DNA of 64,000 nucleotides from Acinetobacter kookii (GCF_900096895.1 NZ_FMYO01000001.1:868001-932000), one strand, 5' to 3'. Shown: positions 38,379 to 48,209, numbered from the stretch's first letter. Made by a program: numbers and translations. Notes: a model not told the origin generated them from the letters alone.

Positions 38379-39137
38379 ATGGATTTAGAGACCCGACAGC
38401 TGCAAAAAATCCTGGATGATGCCCATCAGCTTCCTGAAGTTTTGCTACTCAAACCCATCACCACATCGACCAATGACGATGTACGTGAAATTGCACTAAA
38501 AGGCGTACAGAGTGTTCTGGTTTGCAGTACCCGGCAAACTCAAGGTCGTGGACAGCGCCAACGACAGTGGGTATCCCCTAAAGGCAACATCTATTTAAGC
38601 ACATTGCTGAATACGCGAACAGCCATTGATGGCCGGCTTGCGCTTGAAATTGCACTGAATATTTTACAAATGCCGAGTTTGCAAAATTTAGATTTGCAAG
38701 TGAAATGGCCAAACGACCTGTATAGTTGCCAAGGTAAATGGGGCGGCATTCTGGTTGAACCGATTTCCCCGCATCAGGTCATTGTCGGTGTCGGGATTAA
38801 TCTTGAGCCTGTTCCCAAAGCACAGATTGACCAGCATGCGACCTCACTGCGTGAATTAGGATTACAGGATATTTCACGTATTCAACTGATTGCAGAACTG
38901 TTTATGGCCATCCAGCAAGCCAGCGCATGGTTTGATCATGACTGCTATAACCTCGCTGCACGCTTTAATCATTATGCGGCTTTTAAAGATCAGGCCGTTG
39001 AATTTGAGCATCTTTCGGGAGTATGTTCAGGGATCTTCCTGGGCATTCAGGATGATGGTTCGGTCACTATTGAAACCTCTGACGGTTTAAAACAGTTTTA
39101 TCAAGGGCGTTTACGCCGCCTGGAGACCTCTCTTTAG
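38379..39137 (+). CDS. birA: Biotin-protein ligase (no DNA-binding domain)
   Basis: Attaches biotin to acetyl-CoA carboxylase and other carriers. The 252-residue protein has the catalytic signature TRQTQGRGQRQRQWVSPKGN, the lysine motif LQVKWPNDLYSCQGKWGGIL, and a C-terminal SH3-like domain (FLGIQDDGSVTI). The winged helix that makes E. coli BirA a bio operon repressor is missing: the protein begins directly before the catalytic domain. So it should not regulate the bio operon at 20824-25556, and another regulator is expected. coaX follows 9 bp downstream. Confidence 0.93.
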   Translation: MDLETRQLQKILDDAHQLPEVLLLKPITTSTNDDVREIALKGVQSVLVCSTRQTQGRGQRQRQWVSPKGNIYLSTLLNTRTAIDGRLALEIALNILQMPSLQNLDLQVKWPNDLYSCQGKWGGILVEPISPHQVIVGVGINLEPVPKAQIDQHATSLRELGLQDISRIQLIAELFMAIQQASAWFDHDCYNLAARFNHYAAFKDQAVEFEHLSGVCSGIFLGIQDDGSVTIETSDGLKQFYQGRLRRLETSL

Positions 39138-39146
39138 AGAAATGCA

Positions 39147-39884
39147 ATGAAGAATTTATGGCTGGATATCGGCAATACCCGACTCAAATACTGGATTACT
39201 GAAAATGACCAGATTATTGAACATGCGGCAGAATTGCATCTGCAATCTCCTGCCGAACTGCTATTGGGCTTAATCCTGCATTTTAAAAATCTGGATTTAC
39301 AGCAAGTCGGGGTATCTTCCGTTCAGGACAAAAAAAATAATGAACGCATCCAGAAAATTCTCAAGTTTTTAAATGTGCCTGTCACTTTTGCCAAAGTGCA
39401 TGCCGAATATGCCGGCCTGCGCTGTGCTTATGAAGATACCAGCAAGTTCGGGATAGACCGCTGGCTGCAAATGCTGGCTGTGGTAAATAATCCAGCGCAA
39501 AAATACTGTGTGATCAGTTGTGGAACTGCGCTGACCATTGACCTGACCGATGGCCTGCAACACTTGGGCGGTTATATCCTGCCCAATCTGTATTTACAGC
39601 GTGACTCCCTGATTCAAAATACCAAAGGCATCAAGATTCCCGACGCAACATTTGATGAGCTTAGCCCGGGTCGCAATACCATCGATGCCGTTCATCACGG
39701 CATTCTGCTCAGTCTGGTCAGCACCATTGAAAAGGTCCTGCAAAAATACCCCAGCCAACTAATTTTAACCGGGGGCGATGCTTCGCTATTTGCCAAATAT
39801 CTTGCCCAGTATCAGCCTGTTATCGAGCCGGATCTGCTGCTGAAAGGCCTGCAAAATTATATCTATTCCTTGGCCGAGGCCTGA
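39147..39884 (+). CDS. coaX: Type III pantothenate kinase
   Basis: First step of CoA synthesis. The 245-residue ASKHA-fold protein has [14 protein letters not shown] (phosphate motif, residues 4-17), [20 protein letters not shown], and [14 protein letters not shown], with the aspartates that bind ATP and pantothenate. It is 9 bp after birA; the birA-coaX pair is common in gamma-proteobacteria. Its 3' end overlaps the convergent hydrolase gene by 22 bp. Confidence 0.93.
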   Translation: MKNLWLDIGNTRLKYWITENDQIIEHAAELHLQSPAELLLGLILHFKNLDLQQVGVSSVQDKKNNERIQKILKFLNVPVTFAKVHAEYAGLRCAYEDTSKFGIDRWLQMLAVVNNPAQKYCVISCGTALTIDLTDGLQHLGGYILPNLYLQRDSLIQNTKGIKIPDATFDELSPGRNTIDAVHHGILLSLVSTIEKVLQKYPSQLILTGGDASLFAKYLAQYQPVIEPDLLLKGLQNYIYSLAEA

Positions 39885-40450
39885 TTTTCAGAAATAAGAT
39901 AAGGCTGTATGACCCGCCAGACTTCGGGCAGTTCGGTACAGCCTTCTGAATCGATAAAATGCCCCTGATGCTTGGCTGCAATCAGTTCGGCATGCAGGCT
40001 TTCCGCCTGTTGAATACTGCATTTGGGCGGTACATGCTCATCCCCTTGCGAATAAATCACCACGCGATGCTCAATCTGGCGTTTTAGCAATTCAAAATCA
40101 ATCCGCGCAGCATCAATAAACGGGTTCACTTCATTCAGACGTCCCAGACGCCCATTAAAACCGGCAATCAAAACCAGCTGTTGAATGCGCTGATGAATTA
40201 AATGTTTGGATAAATAATGCATTGCCGCAATAGTCCCCAAGCTATGCGCAATCACAATACTGTTTTCATCCAGACGACCCACCTGCTGTTCTATCTGCGA
40301 TTCCCAGACTGACAGTCGGGGATGTATTGATGGGTCCAGACGCAAAATGTTCACACTAAAATGCCGTTCAGCAGCAAGCCGTTGCAGCCAGGGATACCAG
40401 TTTTCTTCCGGGCTGGCGGTATAGCCATGTATGACAATCACTTGAGCCAT
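39863..40450 (-). CDS. RBBP9/YdeN-family alpha/beta hydrolase (active site intact)
   Basis: 195 residues from the ATG at 40448-40450 ([20 protein letters not shown]), with GGAA upstream. The serine-hydrolase triad is complete: Ser in [13 protein letters not shown], Asp in [10 protein letters not shown] and His in [12 protein letters not shown]. The family (RBBP9, YdeN) has small proteins with weak esterase activity. The gene at 40592 is a tandem paralogue 141 bp upstream on the same strand. It overlaps coaX on the opposite strand by 22 bp. Substrate unknown. Confidence 0.82.
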   Translation of the reverse strand: MAQVIVIHGYTASPEENWYPWLQRLAAERHFSVNILRLDPSIHPRLSVWESQIEQQVGRLDENSIVIAHSLGTIAAMHYLSKHLIHQRIQQLVLIAGFNGRLGRLNEVNPFIDAARIDFELLKRQIEHRVVIYSQGDEHVPPKCSIQQAESLHAELIAAKHQGHFIDSEGCTELPEVWRVIQPYLISENQASAKE

Positions 40451-40591
40451 TGTTGGGGTTCCATTGCAGCAAGTGGCTCTAGTGTGCAATAGGCTCAGCC
40501 GGAATGAAGTGATTCATTTGTTGGTGTTTTTATAAAAAATGCATCACTGAAAATATTTATTCGGCAATTTAAGCCATTACTTGCTAACAGA

Positions 40592-41188
40592 TTACAAGAG
40601 ACTCTGGCTAGATGAATGATGCAGCAAAGGTTTCAGCACATCCCAGACCTGGTTAAATTCATCAAAACCATCGCTGCGCATAAAATGCCCGGCATGGTTT
40701 ACCTCCTGCATCTGGGCATTAATGTAATGCCCGAGTAATACGGCTTTGGGTGGTGACACATAAGGGTCATTGCAGGAAAACAGTAAAAAGCGGGTTGCAA
40801 TCTGTTTCTGCAAAATGGCCATGTCTAATTTTGCCTGACGGATAAAACCGTCCAGTTCAGGCAATGCGGTGAGTTTATCCTTAAAGCCAGCCACTAAAAT
40901 CAGCCCTCTAATCTGGGTCTGGCTCAGTGCCTGGGTTAAAAAATGCAGACTTGCAAGACAACCTAAACCATGCGCGACAATAATGCTTTCTGGATCTAAA
41001 CGGGGTATTTGCAGCTGTATTGCAGCTTGCCAGTTCTGAAAATTGGGCGCACTCGGATCGGGCAAGGTCAGCCGTCTTGCCAGATGTCCTGAATGCTGGA
41101 TTTGCTGGCTGAGCCAGGGGAACCAGTGATCATTGGCGGATGATTGATCACCATGAACGATATAAACTTTCTTTTTAAATTGTGACAT
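40592..41188 (-). CDS. RBBP9-like paralogue without serine nucleophile
   Basis: 198 residues, a clear tandem paralogue of the gene at 39863: HGDQSSANDHWFPWL against [15 protein letters not shown] and VAGFKDKLTALPEL against [14 protein letters not shown]. The nucleophile elbow reads VAHGLGCLASLHF, so the catalytic Ser is Gly (codon GGT), while the Asp (SCNDPYVSP) and His (NHAGHFMRSDG) remain. It should not act as a serine esterase. The frame is intact and motif spacing is kept, so it is more likely a pseudoenzyme, perhaps a partner of its neighbour, than a decaying gene. Confidence 0.8.
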   Translation of the reverse strand: MSQFKKKVYIVHGDQSSANDHWFPWLSQQIQHSGHLARRLTLPDPSAPNFQNWQAAIQLQIPRLDPESIIVAHGLGCLASLHFLTQALSQTQIRGLILVAGFKDKLTALPELDGFIRQAKLDMAILQKQIATRFLLFSCNDPYVSPPKAVLLGHYINAQMQEVNHAGHFMRSDGFDEFNQVWDVLKPLLHHSSSQSLL

Positions 41189-41265
41189 AGGATTTCTTCT
41201 TATTTAAAAGTGTTTATCAGGTCATCTTTTTGGAATTATTTTATTATGATATGCCGCTTAGAATC

Positions 41266-41307
41266 AAAAAATCCAGCCTGTTTGTCACAAAAGTGGCTGG
41301 ATTTTTT
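41266..41307 (-). terminator. Second terminator downstream of ffh
   Basis: Stem ATCCAGCC (41271-41278) and GGCTGGAT (41295-41302), with A and T runs on either side. It is about 30 bp beyond the first ffh terminator and would block read-through into the hydrolase gene. Confidence 0.8.
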
Positions 41308-41338
41308 CAAAGTGTTTCTAGCATAGAAAAAAGGCAAT

Positions 41339-41365
41339 AAAAAAGGCGCATTACGCGCCTTTTTC
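41339..41365 (-). terminator. Terminator after ffh
   Basis: Stem AAAAAGGCGC with GCGCCTTTTT around ATTAC, T-run on the minus strand, immediately after the ffh stop. Confidence 0.88.
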
Positions 41366-41388
41366 TGATCGAACCTCAAGGCTCCATC

Positions 41389-42792
41389 TTATTTCTGATC
41401 TTTATTACCAAAGAGTGGACCCATACCGCCGCCACCGAACTGTTTTTGCATATTGCCCAATGAACGCATCATTTTTGCCATACCTGATGGATTGGCAAAC
41501 TTCTTCATCATTTTCGCCATTTGCGCATGTTGCTTGATCAGTTTATTCACTTCGGCAACATCCATACCGCAGCCGGCAGCAATACGTTTTTTACGGCTCG
41601 GGTTCATCAGGTCCGGGTTACGGCGCTCTTTAATGGTCATCGACTGGATAATCGCTTCCATCTTTTTCACTTGCTTTTCAGGGTTTGCCTGCGCAATTGC
41701 GTCTTGAATACCCGAGTTGCTCATGCCTGGAAGCTTATCCAGGAAGCCCATCATGCCACCCATTTTGTTCATTTGCTCAAATTGCATCAGCATGTCTTCA
41801 AAGTTGAAGCTGCCGCCTTTTTGCAATTTTTTCGCCATTTTTTCGGCTTTTTCTTTGTCGATCTTGCGTTCAACTTCTTCGACCAAAGAAAGCACGTCAC
41901 CCATGCCGAGGATACGCTGTGCGATACGCTCAGGATGGAATGGCTCAAGCGCATCAAGTTTTTCACCCATACCCAGGAACTTGATTGGCTTGCCGGTAAT
42001 CGCACGTACCGAAAGTGCTGCACCACCGCGTGCATCACCATCGGTTTTGGTCAGGATCACACCCGTTAAAGGCAAGGCATCATTAAAGGCTTTAGCTGTA
42101 TTTGCCGCATCCTGACCGGTCATGGCATCGACCACGAACAGGGTTTCGGTTGGCTTGATGGCAGCGTGGAGCTCTTTAATTTCGTCCATCATTTCATCAT
42201 CGACGTGCAGACGACCTGCGGTATCGACAATCAAGACATCAGCGAACTGAATTTTAGCCTGTTCAATTGCACGGTTGGCAATGGTAATCGGTTTTTCGTC
42301 TGCGCTGGATTCAAAGAAAATCGCGCCTACTTCACCTGCTACCGTTTGTAGCTGCTTGATTGCCGCTGGACGGTAAACGTCGGCAGAAACCATGGCCACT
42401 TTTTTCTTTTGACGCTCTTGCAGGAAACGCGCAAGTTTTGCCGCCGTGGTGGTTTTACCCGCACCTTGCAAACCTGCAAGCAGGACAACTACAGGGGGTT
42501 TGGCTGCAAGATCAAGGCTTTGATTGGCCTCGCCCATCATTTTGGTCAGTTCGTCATGTACAATTTTGACGAACGCCTGGCCCGGTGATAACTGAGTCAT
42601 CACTTCTTGGCCCAATGCCTCTTCCTTAACTTTCGCGATGAACTCACGAGTTACAGGTAACGCCACATCGGCTTCAAGAAGTGCCATACGCACTTCACGT
42701 AACGTATCTTTAATATTGTCTTCGGTTAGCTGCCCTGAGCCAGTAACATTTCTTAAACTCTGCGTGAGTCGTTCTGTTAAGGTATCAAACAT
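41389..42792 (-). CDS. ffh: Signal recognition particle protein
   Basis: GTPase that binds signal sequences and 4.5S RNA for co-translational membrane targeting. The 467 residues give an N domain, a G domain with P-loop LLAGLQGAGKTTTAAKLARF (about 104-123), DTAGRLHVDDEMM and TKTDGDARGGAALS, and a Met-rich C-terminal M domain (KLQKGGSFNFEDMLMQFEQM). It is about 14 residues longer than E. coli Ffh through a Gly/Met-rich tail. GGAA lies 8 bp upstream of the start. It diverges from the CcsA-like gene at 42931. Confidence 0.96.
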   Translation of the reverse strand: MFDTLTERLTQSLRNVTGSGQLTEDNIKDTLREVRMALLEADVALPVTREFIAKVKEEALGQEVMTQLSPGQAFVKIVHDELTKMMGEANQSLDLAAKPPVVVLLAGLQGAGKTTTAAKLARFLQERQKKKVAMVSADVYRPAAIKQLQTVAGEVGAIFFESSADEKPITIANRAIEQAKIQFADVLIVDTAGRLHVDDEMMDEIKELHAAIKPTETLFVVDAMTGQDAANTAKAFNDALPLTGVILTKTDGDARGGAALSVRAITGKPIKFLGMGEKLDALEPFHPERIAQRILGMGDVLSLVEEVERKIDKEKAEKMAKKLQKGGSFNFEDMLMQFEQMNKMGGMMGFLDKLPGMSNSGIQDAIAQANPEKQVKKMEAIIQSMTIKERRNPDLMNPSRKKRIAAGCGMDVAEVNKLIKQHAQMAKMMKKFANPSGMAKMMRSLGNMQKQFGGGGMGPLFGNKDQK

Positions 42793-42930
42793 TGCAAATT
42801 CCGCTTAAAATAGCCGTGAGCAAAAAATTGTTTCTTAAAATAGAAAATTTATGCATAGAATGCTATAGGATACTGTAGTTCGCATCGAATTTATATAAAT
42901 GAATATTCATCATCCTGAAAAAGGTTTGAC

Positions 42931-43737
42931 ATGATTAGCCTGCCCCTGGTTTACACGATCTTAGCATTAGTCGCTTATACCTCATCCTTCTGGTATCTGT
43001 TTATTCACTTAATGTCAAAACGTGATCCAAACCATTGGTTTTTAGGGCTTGTTCTCGGTTTAGGGTTGTTGTTGCATGGCGGTGTTCTGTGTAGCGATAT
43101 GCTGACCCCTTCCGGCATTAACTATGATGTTTTTGTGTTAATGTCATTTACCTCCGGTCTGATGCTGCTGCTCAGCCTGCTGTTCAGTACCTTCCGTCCT
43201 ATTCTGGCGCTGAATTTACTCGGCATTCCGGTTGCTGCAACCGGCCTGATTTTAGGTTTTGCCTTAAGCAAATCCAATCAGGTGATTGAGCAGCATTCCT
43301 TAGGTTTAGACATTCATATTATTTTGTCTTTATCGGCCTATGCGGTTCTGCTGATGGCGACCATTCAGGCCGTGATTTTGTGGTTTCAGAACCGTGAATT
43401 AAAGAATAAAACCAAAAGACTCTGGGTCAATTTATTGCCGTCGTTTCAGGCCATGGAATCATTGCTGTTTGATTTAATCATTACCGGTTTTACCTTGCTG
43501 ACTTTAGCGCTTGGTTTTGGTTTCTTTACCATTGAAGACTTCTTTGCCCAGCATTTGGCGCATAAAACGGCGTTTAGTATTATTTCCTGGTTTGTTTATG
43601 GCTTCCTGTTAATTGGCCATTACCAGTTTGGCTGGCGCGGTCAGAAAGCCATTCGCTTTACCCTCATTGGTTTTATGCTATTGGCGATTGGTTTTATTGG
43701 TTCCAAGTTTGTGCTGGAAATGATTTTGGGACGTTAA
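42931..43737 (+). CDS. CcsA/CcmC-like cytochrome c assembly family membrane protein
   Basis: 268-residue integral membrane protein with about eight helices and a CcmC-like core: LHGGVLCSDMLTPSG, SLGLDIHIILSLSAYAVLLM, FDLIITGFTLLTLALGFGFF and FSIISWFVYGFLLIGHYQFGWRGQ. The retained His residues in helices could bind heme. It matches the YpjD/HemX type found next to ffh in many gamma-proteobacteria. That subgroup is not proved to assemble cytochrome c; family-level assignment is safe, function is not. Confidence 0.8.
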   Translation: MISLPLVYTILALVAYTSSFWYLFIHLMSKRDPNHWFLGLVLGLGLLLHGGVLCSDMLTPSGINYDVFVLMSFTSGLMLLLSLLFSTFRPILALNLLGIPVAATGLILGFALSKSNQVIEQHSLGLDIHIILSLSAYAVLLMATIQAVILWFQNRELKNKTKRLWVNLLPSFQAMESLLFDLIITGFTLLTLALGFGFFTIEDFFAQHLAHKTAFSIISWFVYGFLLIGHYQFGWRGQKAIRFTLIGFMLLAIGFIGSKFVLEMILGR

Positions 43738-43979
43738 GAAGATAAGTAAAAGCCCCCTGAGCTGGCAGCTAGATAACGGCAATGCTAAAGCAATGTCTGC
43801 TGTTGAAAAAGAATACTCAAAAAATTACCGTGAATGACAAAGGGGTTGAAGGCAATTTGCAATATGAATCCAATCTCATTCAACCGATCGTCAATGGTGA
43901 TAAAGAAGATCAATATTGCTGTTTATAATTCTGATACAGACCTGGCTTATGCTTGAATCTGCTTAAGCCAAGTATTGGA
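43738..43979. other. Intergenic stretch with possible gene relic
   Basis: 242 bp between the CcsA-like gene and paaY. A short ORF (43782-43928, starting MLKQCLLLKKNTQKITVN) and an overlapping alternative frame (WQLDNGNAKAMSAVEKEYSK, then a stop) both look protein-like but neither has a ribosome binding site or recognised family. This could be a frameshifted remnant of a lost gene, or chance. Confidence 0.25.
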
Positions 43980-44579
43980 TTAACTATTCTGTTTAATTTG
44001 ATATTCTGCATCAAACACCTGATAAGTCAGCCGCTCTGCTGAATCTTCTGATAATGGTTCAACTTCATGCAGAGACCTAAGGCAACGCTGGGTCAGCTGA
44101 ATATATTGCTCGGTGCCTTGGCTTTTCCAGACAATTTCTTTGGCGTCCAGAGGACGCATGACCTTGGCAGGGCTCCCCAGCGCGAGTGAATTTTCAGGAA
44201 TTTTGGCTTTGGCTTTAACCGTGCTATTGGCGCCAATAATGGTATTTTCACCAATTTCTGCCTCATCCAGAATTACGCTGTTAATTCCGACCAGCACATT
44301 CTTGCGAATAATACAGCCATGCAGGATGGCACCATGTCCGATATGCCCATACTCTTCCACCAAAGTGACACTTTGAGGAAAACCGTGAATCGTGCAGGAG
44401 TCCTGCACATTGGCATTTTTCTGAATCCGGATACCGCCAAAATCGGCTCTTAAGGTGGCAAACGGGCCAATATAAGCCCCCGCTTCAATCACCACATCGC
44501 CAATCAGGACCGCAGTCGGATGCACATAAGCTTGGGGGCTGACCACGGGGATCACACCATCAATGGCATAACAAGGCAT
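43980..44579 (-). CDS. paaY: Phenylacetate degradation protein PaaY
   Basis: 199-residue left-handed beta-helix protein of the gamma-carbonic anhydrase group. Hexapeptide repeats run from about 10-165 (VLIGDVVIEAGAYIGPFATL and others). The zinc-type residues are in NVQDSCTIHGFPQ and EYGHIGHGAILHG. PaaY is reported as a thioesterase that protects the pathway from dead-end CoA adducts. It follows paaX by 28 bp on the same strand, so they are likely one transcript. Confidence 0.92.
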   Translation of the reverse strand: MPCYAIDGVIPVVSPQAYVHPTAVLIGDVVIEAGAYIGPFATLRADFGGIRIQKNANVQDSCTIHGFPQSVTLVEEYGHIGHGAILHGCIIRKNVLVGINSVILDEAEIGENTIIGANSTVKAKAKIPENSLALGSPAKVMRPLDAKEIVWKSQGTEQYIQLTQRCLRSLHEVEPLSEDSAERLTYQVFDAEYQIKQNS

Positions 44580-44607
44580 AATTTTATTCCTTTAAAATCG
44601 AATTGAA

Positions 44608-45549
44608 TTAATAGCTGCTTTCTTCCTGACGCAAACCACCAAAACGTTTATAGAACTGTGGATGTACCGGGGGCATCGAACCTTCTGAAGTACGCGCAAA
44701 CTCCATAAAGAATTCTTCACCGGCAGCCACGACAGTCTGATATAGATTAGTACTTAAATTACGCGCATTGATCGATAGCCAGTTGGATGGCAATAATTCA
44801 AATGGCAGATTCGGATCTTTTAATAAAATACGGCGATATTGATGAATCAATAAAATCCGTAGCTGAAAAGCCTGCATCGGATTCAGATCATCTTCATTTT
44901 CGACCAGATGAAAAAATTCTCTAAATACAGTAATGAATTTTTCATAGCGTTGATGCAGCTCCTGAACCGGCCAGTTGGTTTCCACCATCCGTTTTATGGT
45001 TGGATAAGACTCTTGCCACAGCAGTAGCGCTTCTGCCTTAAACACCACCACCTGATCTGTCATTTTTAAATTCAACAGCAGGTTTTGCAGCTTCTGGTGA
45101 TCACAGCCCGGATACGCCATGACATTCGTAGCAATATTGGCAAAGCCGAGCCATTCCAGTTCTTTTTTCAATACCAGCTTATTTTCCAGTTCAACCGAAC
45201 TGAGCAGTACCAGATCCCATTTTTGATCCCATTCCTGATGGCTAAAACTGTAAATCTTTTGATCCGCCATAATAAAACGCTGACGACTGCTTTCAGTCAC
45301 CCGGTAGTAACTGGTACGGCCAATTTTTTCCGACACCAGCCAGCCGTTTTGTACCAGGCGGAAGACCGCTGTACGCACCGATCTTTCATTAAAACCAAAC
45401 ACATCCATCAACTGAATCAAACTGGCCAGACTGATAATGCCACCGTGGTGAAAAATACAATCCCCAAAAATGGTCATAATCAATGAAGTACCACTGAGTG
45501 CTTCATTGTCAATAAAGTCATCGATGATTTGTTTTAATTTCGAATTCAT
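44608..45549 (-). CDS. paaX: Phenylacetate pathway repressor PaaX
   Basis: Represses paa genes until phenylacetyl-CoA binds. The 313-residue protein has an N-terminal winged helix (about 15-90) with LSGTSLIMTIFGDCIFHHGG and GFNERSVRTAVFRLVQNGWL, a central domain (about 95-190) and a C-terminal helical domain of the PaaX family. It sits at the end of the catabolic run, separated from paaK by a strong hairpin. Two GATAC-N27-GTATC repeats and one degenerate copy near the other paa genes are probable binding sites. Confidence 0.94.
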   Translation of the reverse strand: MNSKLKQIIDDFIDNEALSGTSLIMTIFGDCIFHHGGIISLASLIQLMDVFGFNERSVRTAVFRLVQNGWLVSEKIGRTSYYRVTESSRQRFIMADQKIYSFSHQEWDQKWDLVLLSSVELENKLVLKKELEWLGFANIATNVMAYPGCDHQKLQNLLLNLKMTDQVVVFKAEALLLWQESYPTIKRMVETNWPVQELHQRYEKFITVFREFFHLVENEDDLNPMQAFQLRILLIHQYRRILLKDPNLPFELLPSNWLSINARNLSTNLYQTVVAAGEEFFMEFARTSEGSMPPVHPQFYKRFGGLRQEESSY

Positions 45550-45573
45550 GTCGTTTAACTTTACCTTGTAAAC

Positions 45574-45606
45574 ACTGGATGACAGTGCAGATACCTGTCA
45601 TCCAGT
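45574..45606. repeat. Perfect 12-bp hairpin between paaK and paaX
   Basis: ACTGGATGACAG (45574-45585), 9-nt loop TGCAGATAC, CTGTCATCCAGT (45595-45606). No T-run follows on the minus strand, so it is not a classic terminator. It may stabilise the upstream paa mRNA or limit read-through into paaX-paaY. Confidence 0.7.
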
Positions 45607-45611
45607 AGAAG

Positions 45612-46904
45612 TTATGCAGATTTCCGGATATCAAACACACGCTGTGCCTTACCTTCGGAACGTGGCAGACTGCCTTCTGGCAATACCTCCACACTCACAC
45701 TAATACCCACCATGGTTTTAATCTGGCTCTTCAGCTGATTTGCTAACTGATGCGCCATAATATCGCTACTATCTTTACGCATTTCGGTGCGAATATGCAA
45801 CGTATCCATATGTCCATGTTTACAAATATGGATTTGGTAGTTAGGGATCAGTTGATGGATCTGTAAAATCTGCTCTTCAATCTGGGACGGAAACACATTC
45901 ACGCCACGGATAATCATCATGTCATCACTGCGTCCGACAATCTTATCCATACGGCGCATGGTACGCGCTGTACCTGGCAATAAACGGGTTAAGTCACGGG
46001 TACGATAACGAATCACTGGCATGCCTTCTTTGGTAATGGTGGTGAAGACCAGTTCGCCCAATTCACCATCTGGCAGTACTTCACCGGTTTCAGGGTGAAT
46101 GATTTCCGGATAGAAATGATCTTCCCAAATGGTTGGACCATCTTTGGATTCCAGACACTCCATGGCTACACCCGGCCCCATCACTTCGGACAGGCCATAA
46201 ATATCCAGGGCATCAATACCAAGACGCTCTTCAATTTCCTTGCGCATCTCATTGGTCCATGGCTCTGCACCAAATATGCCGGTTTTAATCGAACAGTCTT
46301 TGGCTGTGCCGAATTTTTTCTCCAGTGCCTCAATAATATTCAGGCAATACGATGGCGTCACCATCAGTGCTGTCGGCTTAAAATCATGAATCAATTGGGC
46401 CTGACGTTCCGTTTGGCCACCCGACATCGGGATCACGGTTGCACCCAGGCGTTCCACGCCATAGTGTGCACCCAGACCACCGGTAAACAGACCATAACCA
46501 TAAGAAACCTGAATGGTATCCTTACTGCTCAAACCGGCCGCACGCAGGGAACGTGCCACCACATCCGACCAGGTATTAATATCATTCTGGGTATAACCCA
46601 CGACCGTTGGCTGACCTGTGGTTCCAGAGGAGGCATGTACACGTACAATCTGCTCCTGCGGTACGGCAAACATGCCGAACGGATAGTTATCACGTAAGTC
46701 CTGTTTGGTGGTAAACGGGAATTTGGCCAGGTCTTCTAATGATTTGAAATCATCAGGATGTACGCCAGCTTCATCAAATTTCTTTTTATACACGGCACTG
46801 TTTTGATAAGCGTGCTGGAGTGTCTTTTTCATACGCTGAAGTTGGACACTGCGTAACTCATCTACCGAAACCGTTTCAATCTTTTCCATTGCATTGTTAT
46901 TCAT
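45612..46904 (-). CDS. paaK: Phenylacetate-CoA ligase
   Basis: ATP-dependent activation of phenylacetate to phenylacetyl-CoA, the inducer and first committed metabolite. The 430-residue ANL-type enzyme has the ATP motif VHASSGTTGQPTVVGYTQND, DIYGLSEVMGPGVAMEC, and the C-terminal YRTRDLTRLLPG and GRSDDMMIIRGVNVFPSQIE. AGGAG lies 7 bp upstream of the ATG (MNNNAMEKIETVSVDELR). It is the last structural gene of the paa run. Confidence 0.96.
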   Translation of the reverse strand: MNNNAMEKIETVSVDELRSVQLQRMKKTLQHAYQNSAVYKKKFDEAGVHPDDFKSLEDLAKFPFTTKQDLRDNYPFGMFAVPQEQIVRVHASSGTTGQPTVVGYTQNDINTWSDVVARSLRAAGLSSKDTIQVSYGYGLFTGGLGAHYGVERLGATVIPMSGGQTERQAQLIHDFKPTALMVTPSYCLNIIEALEKKFGTAKDCSIKTGIFGAEPWTNEMRKEIEERLGIDALDIYGLSEVMGPGVAMECLESKDGPTIWEDHFYPEIIHPETGEVLPDGELGELVFTTITKEGMPVIRYRTRDLTRLLPGTARTMRRMDKIVGRSDDMMIIRGVNVFPSQIEEQILQIHQLIPNYQIHICKHGHMDTLHIRTEMRKDSSDIMAHQLANQLKSQIKTMVGISVSVEVLPEGSLPRSEGKAQRVFDIRKSA

Positions 46905-46986
46905 ATTCTTACTCCTGACGCAGTCGTCCTGACCGCGATTTATTGCCTTAATTGAATGACATCCTTCATCTACTTTTCATCGATGT

Positions 46987-48198
46987 TTAATCGATATTTT
47001 CTAAAATCAGTGCAACTCCCTGTCCGACACCAACACACATGGTGCAGAGCGCATATTTGCCTTTACGGCGTTTTAATTCTTTCATTGCGGTGATGACCAG
47101 ACGGGTGCCACTCATGCCCAGCGGATGACCCAAAGCAATTGCACCGCCATTCGGGTTAATTCTTGCGTCATCATCTTGCAGGCCCAGCTCACGAATTACA
47201 GCCAGTGACTGTGCAGCGAACGCTTCATTCAGCTCGATCACATCCATCTGTTCCAGAAGGAGTCCGGTTTGTTTCAAGACTTTCTGTACTGCGGGCACCG
47301 GTCCAATGCCCATATATTTAGCTTCGACACCGGCACTGGCCAGCGCTACAATTTTCGCTTGAGGACGAAGACCATGCTGCTCGGCAAACTGCTGATTGCC
47401 CAGCAGAACACAGGCAGCACCGTCATTGACACCGGAAGCATTGCCGGCAGTGACTGAACCGCCTTCTTTACGAAATGGTGTTTTTAAGGCTGCCAGATTG
47501 TCCAGCGTTGTCTCTGCACGCGGGTGCTCGTCCTGGGAAATGGTGAGCGTGGTTTTCTTCGGACCTTTCACTTCTACCGGCAGGATTTCTGCTGTGAAAA
47601 TACCGTTTTGCTGTGCTGTGGCCGTTTTTTGCTGACTGCGGTAGGCAAACAGGTCTTGGTCTGCACGGCTAATCTGATATTTTTCAGCGACATTTTCAGC
47701 CGTTTCCGGCATGCTATCGACGCCAAACTGCACTTTAAATTTTGGGTTGATAAAACGCCAGCCAATGGTGGTGTCATAAATTTCAGGGGTACGGCTGAAG
47801 GCAGTAGTCGGCTTAGATTGCACATAAGGTGCACGGCTCATGGATTCTACGCCACCGGCCAAAATAAATTGTGCTTCACCCGATTTGATACTGCGAGCAG
47901 CCAGACCAATGGCATCCAGACCTGAGGCACATAAGCGGTTCACGGTGAGGGCTGGAACAGAATCCGGCAGCCCTGCGAGTAAAGCAGCCATACGCGCCAC
48001 GTTACGGTTATCTTCACCGGCCTGATTGGCACAGCCCAAGATCACTTCATCCAGTTCTGCCCATGGCAAGGCCGGATGTTGATCTTTCAGATATTGAATC
48101 GGTAGCGCCGCTAGATCATCACTACGGATACTGCTCAGTCCACCGGCATAGCGTCCGATCGGAGTGCGTATTCCATCAAAAATATAAACCTGTTCCAT
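46987..48198 (-). CDS. paaJ: 3-oxoadipyl-CoA thiolase
   Basis: Final thiolysis to acetyl-CoA and succinyl-CoA. The 403-residue thiolase has the nucleophile Cys in [16 protein letters not shown] (about 90), the His in [19 protein letters not shown] and the second Cys in [24 protein letters not shown] lies upstream of the start. pcaF of the beta-ketoadipate pathway would look nearly identical; position in the paa cluster decides paaJ. Confidence 0.95.
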   Translation of the reverse strand: MEQVYIFDGIRTPIGRYAGGLSSIRSDDLAALPIQYLKDQHPALPWAELDEVILGCANQAGEDNRNVARMAALLAGLPDSVPALTVNRLCASGLDAIGLAARSIKSGEAQFILAGGVESMSRAPYVQSKPTTAFSRTPEIYDTTIGWRFINPKFKVQFGVDSMPETAENVAEKYQISRADQDLFAYRSQQKTATAQQNGIFTAEILPVEVKGPKKTTLTISQDEHPRAETTLDNLAALKTPFRKEGGSVTAGNASGVNDGAACVLLGNQQFAEQHGLRPQAKIVALASAGVEAKYMGIGPVPAVQKVLKQTGLLLEQMDVIELNEAFAAQSLAVIRELGLQDDDARINPNGGAIALGHPLGMSGTRLVITAMKELKRRKGKYALCTMCVGVGQGVALILENID

Positions 48199-48209
48199 GA
48201 TTGTTCCTT

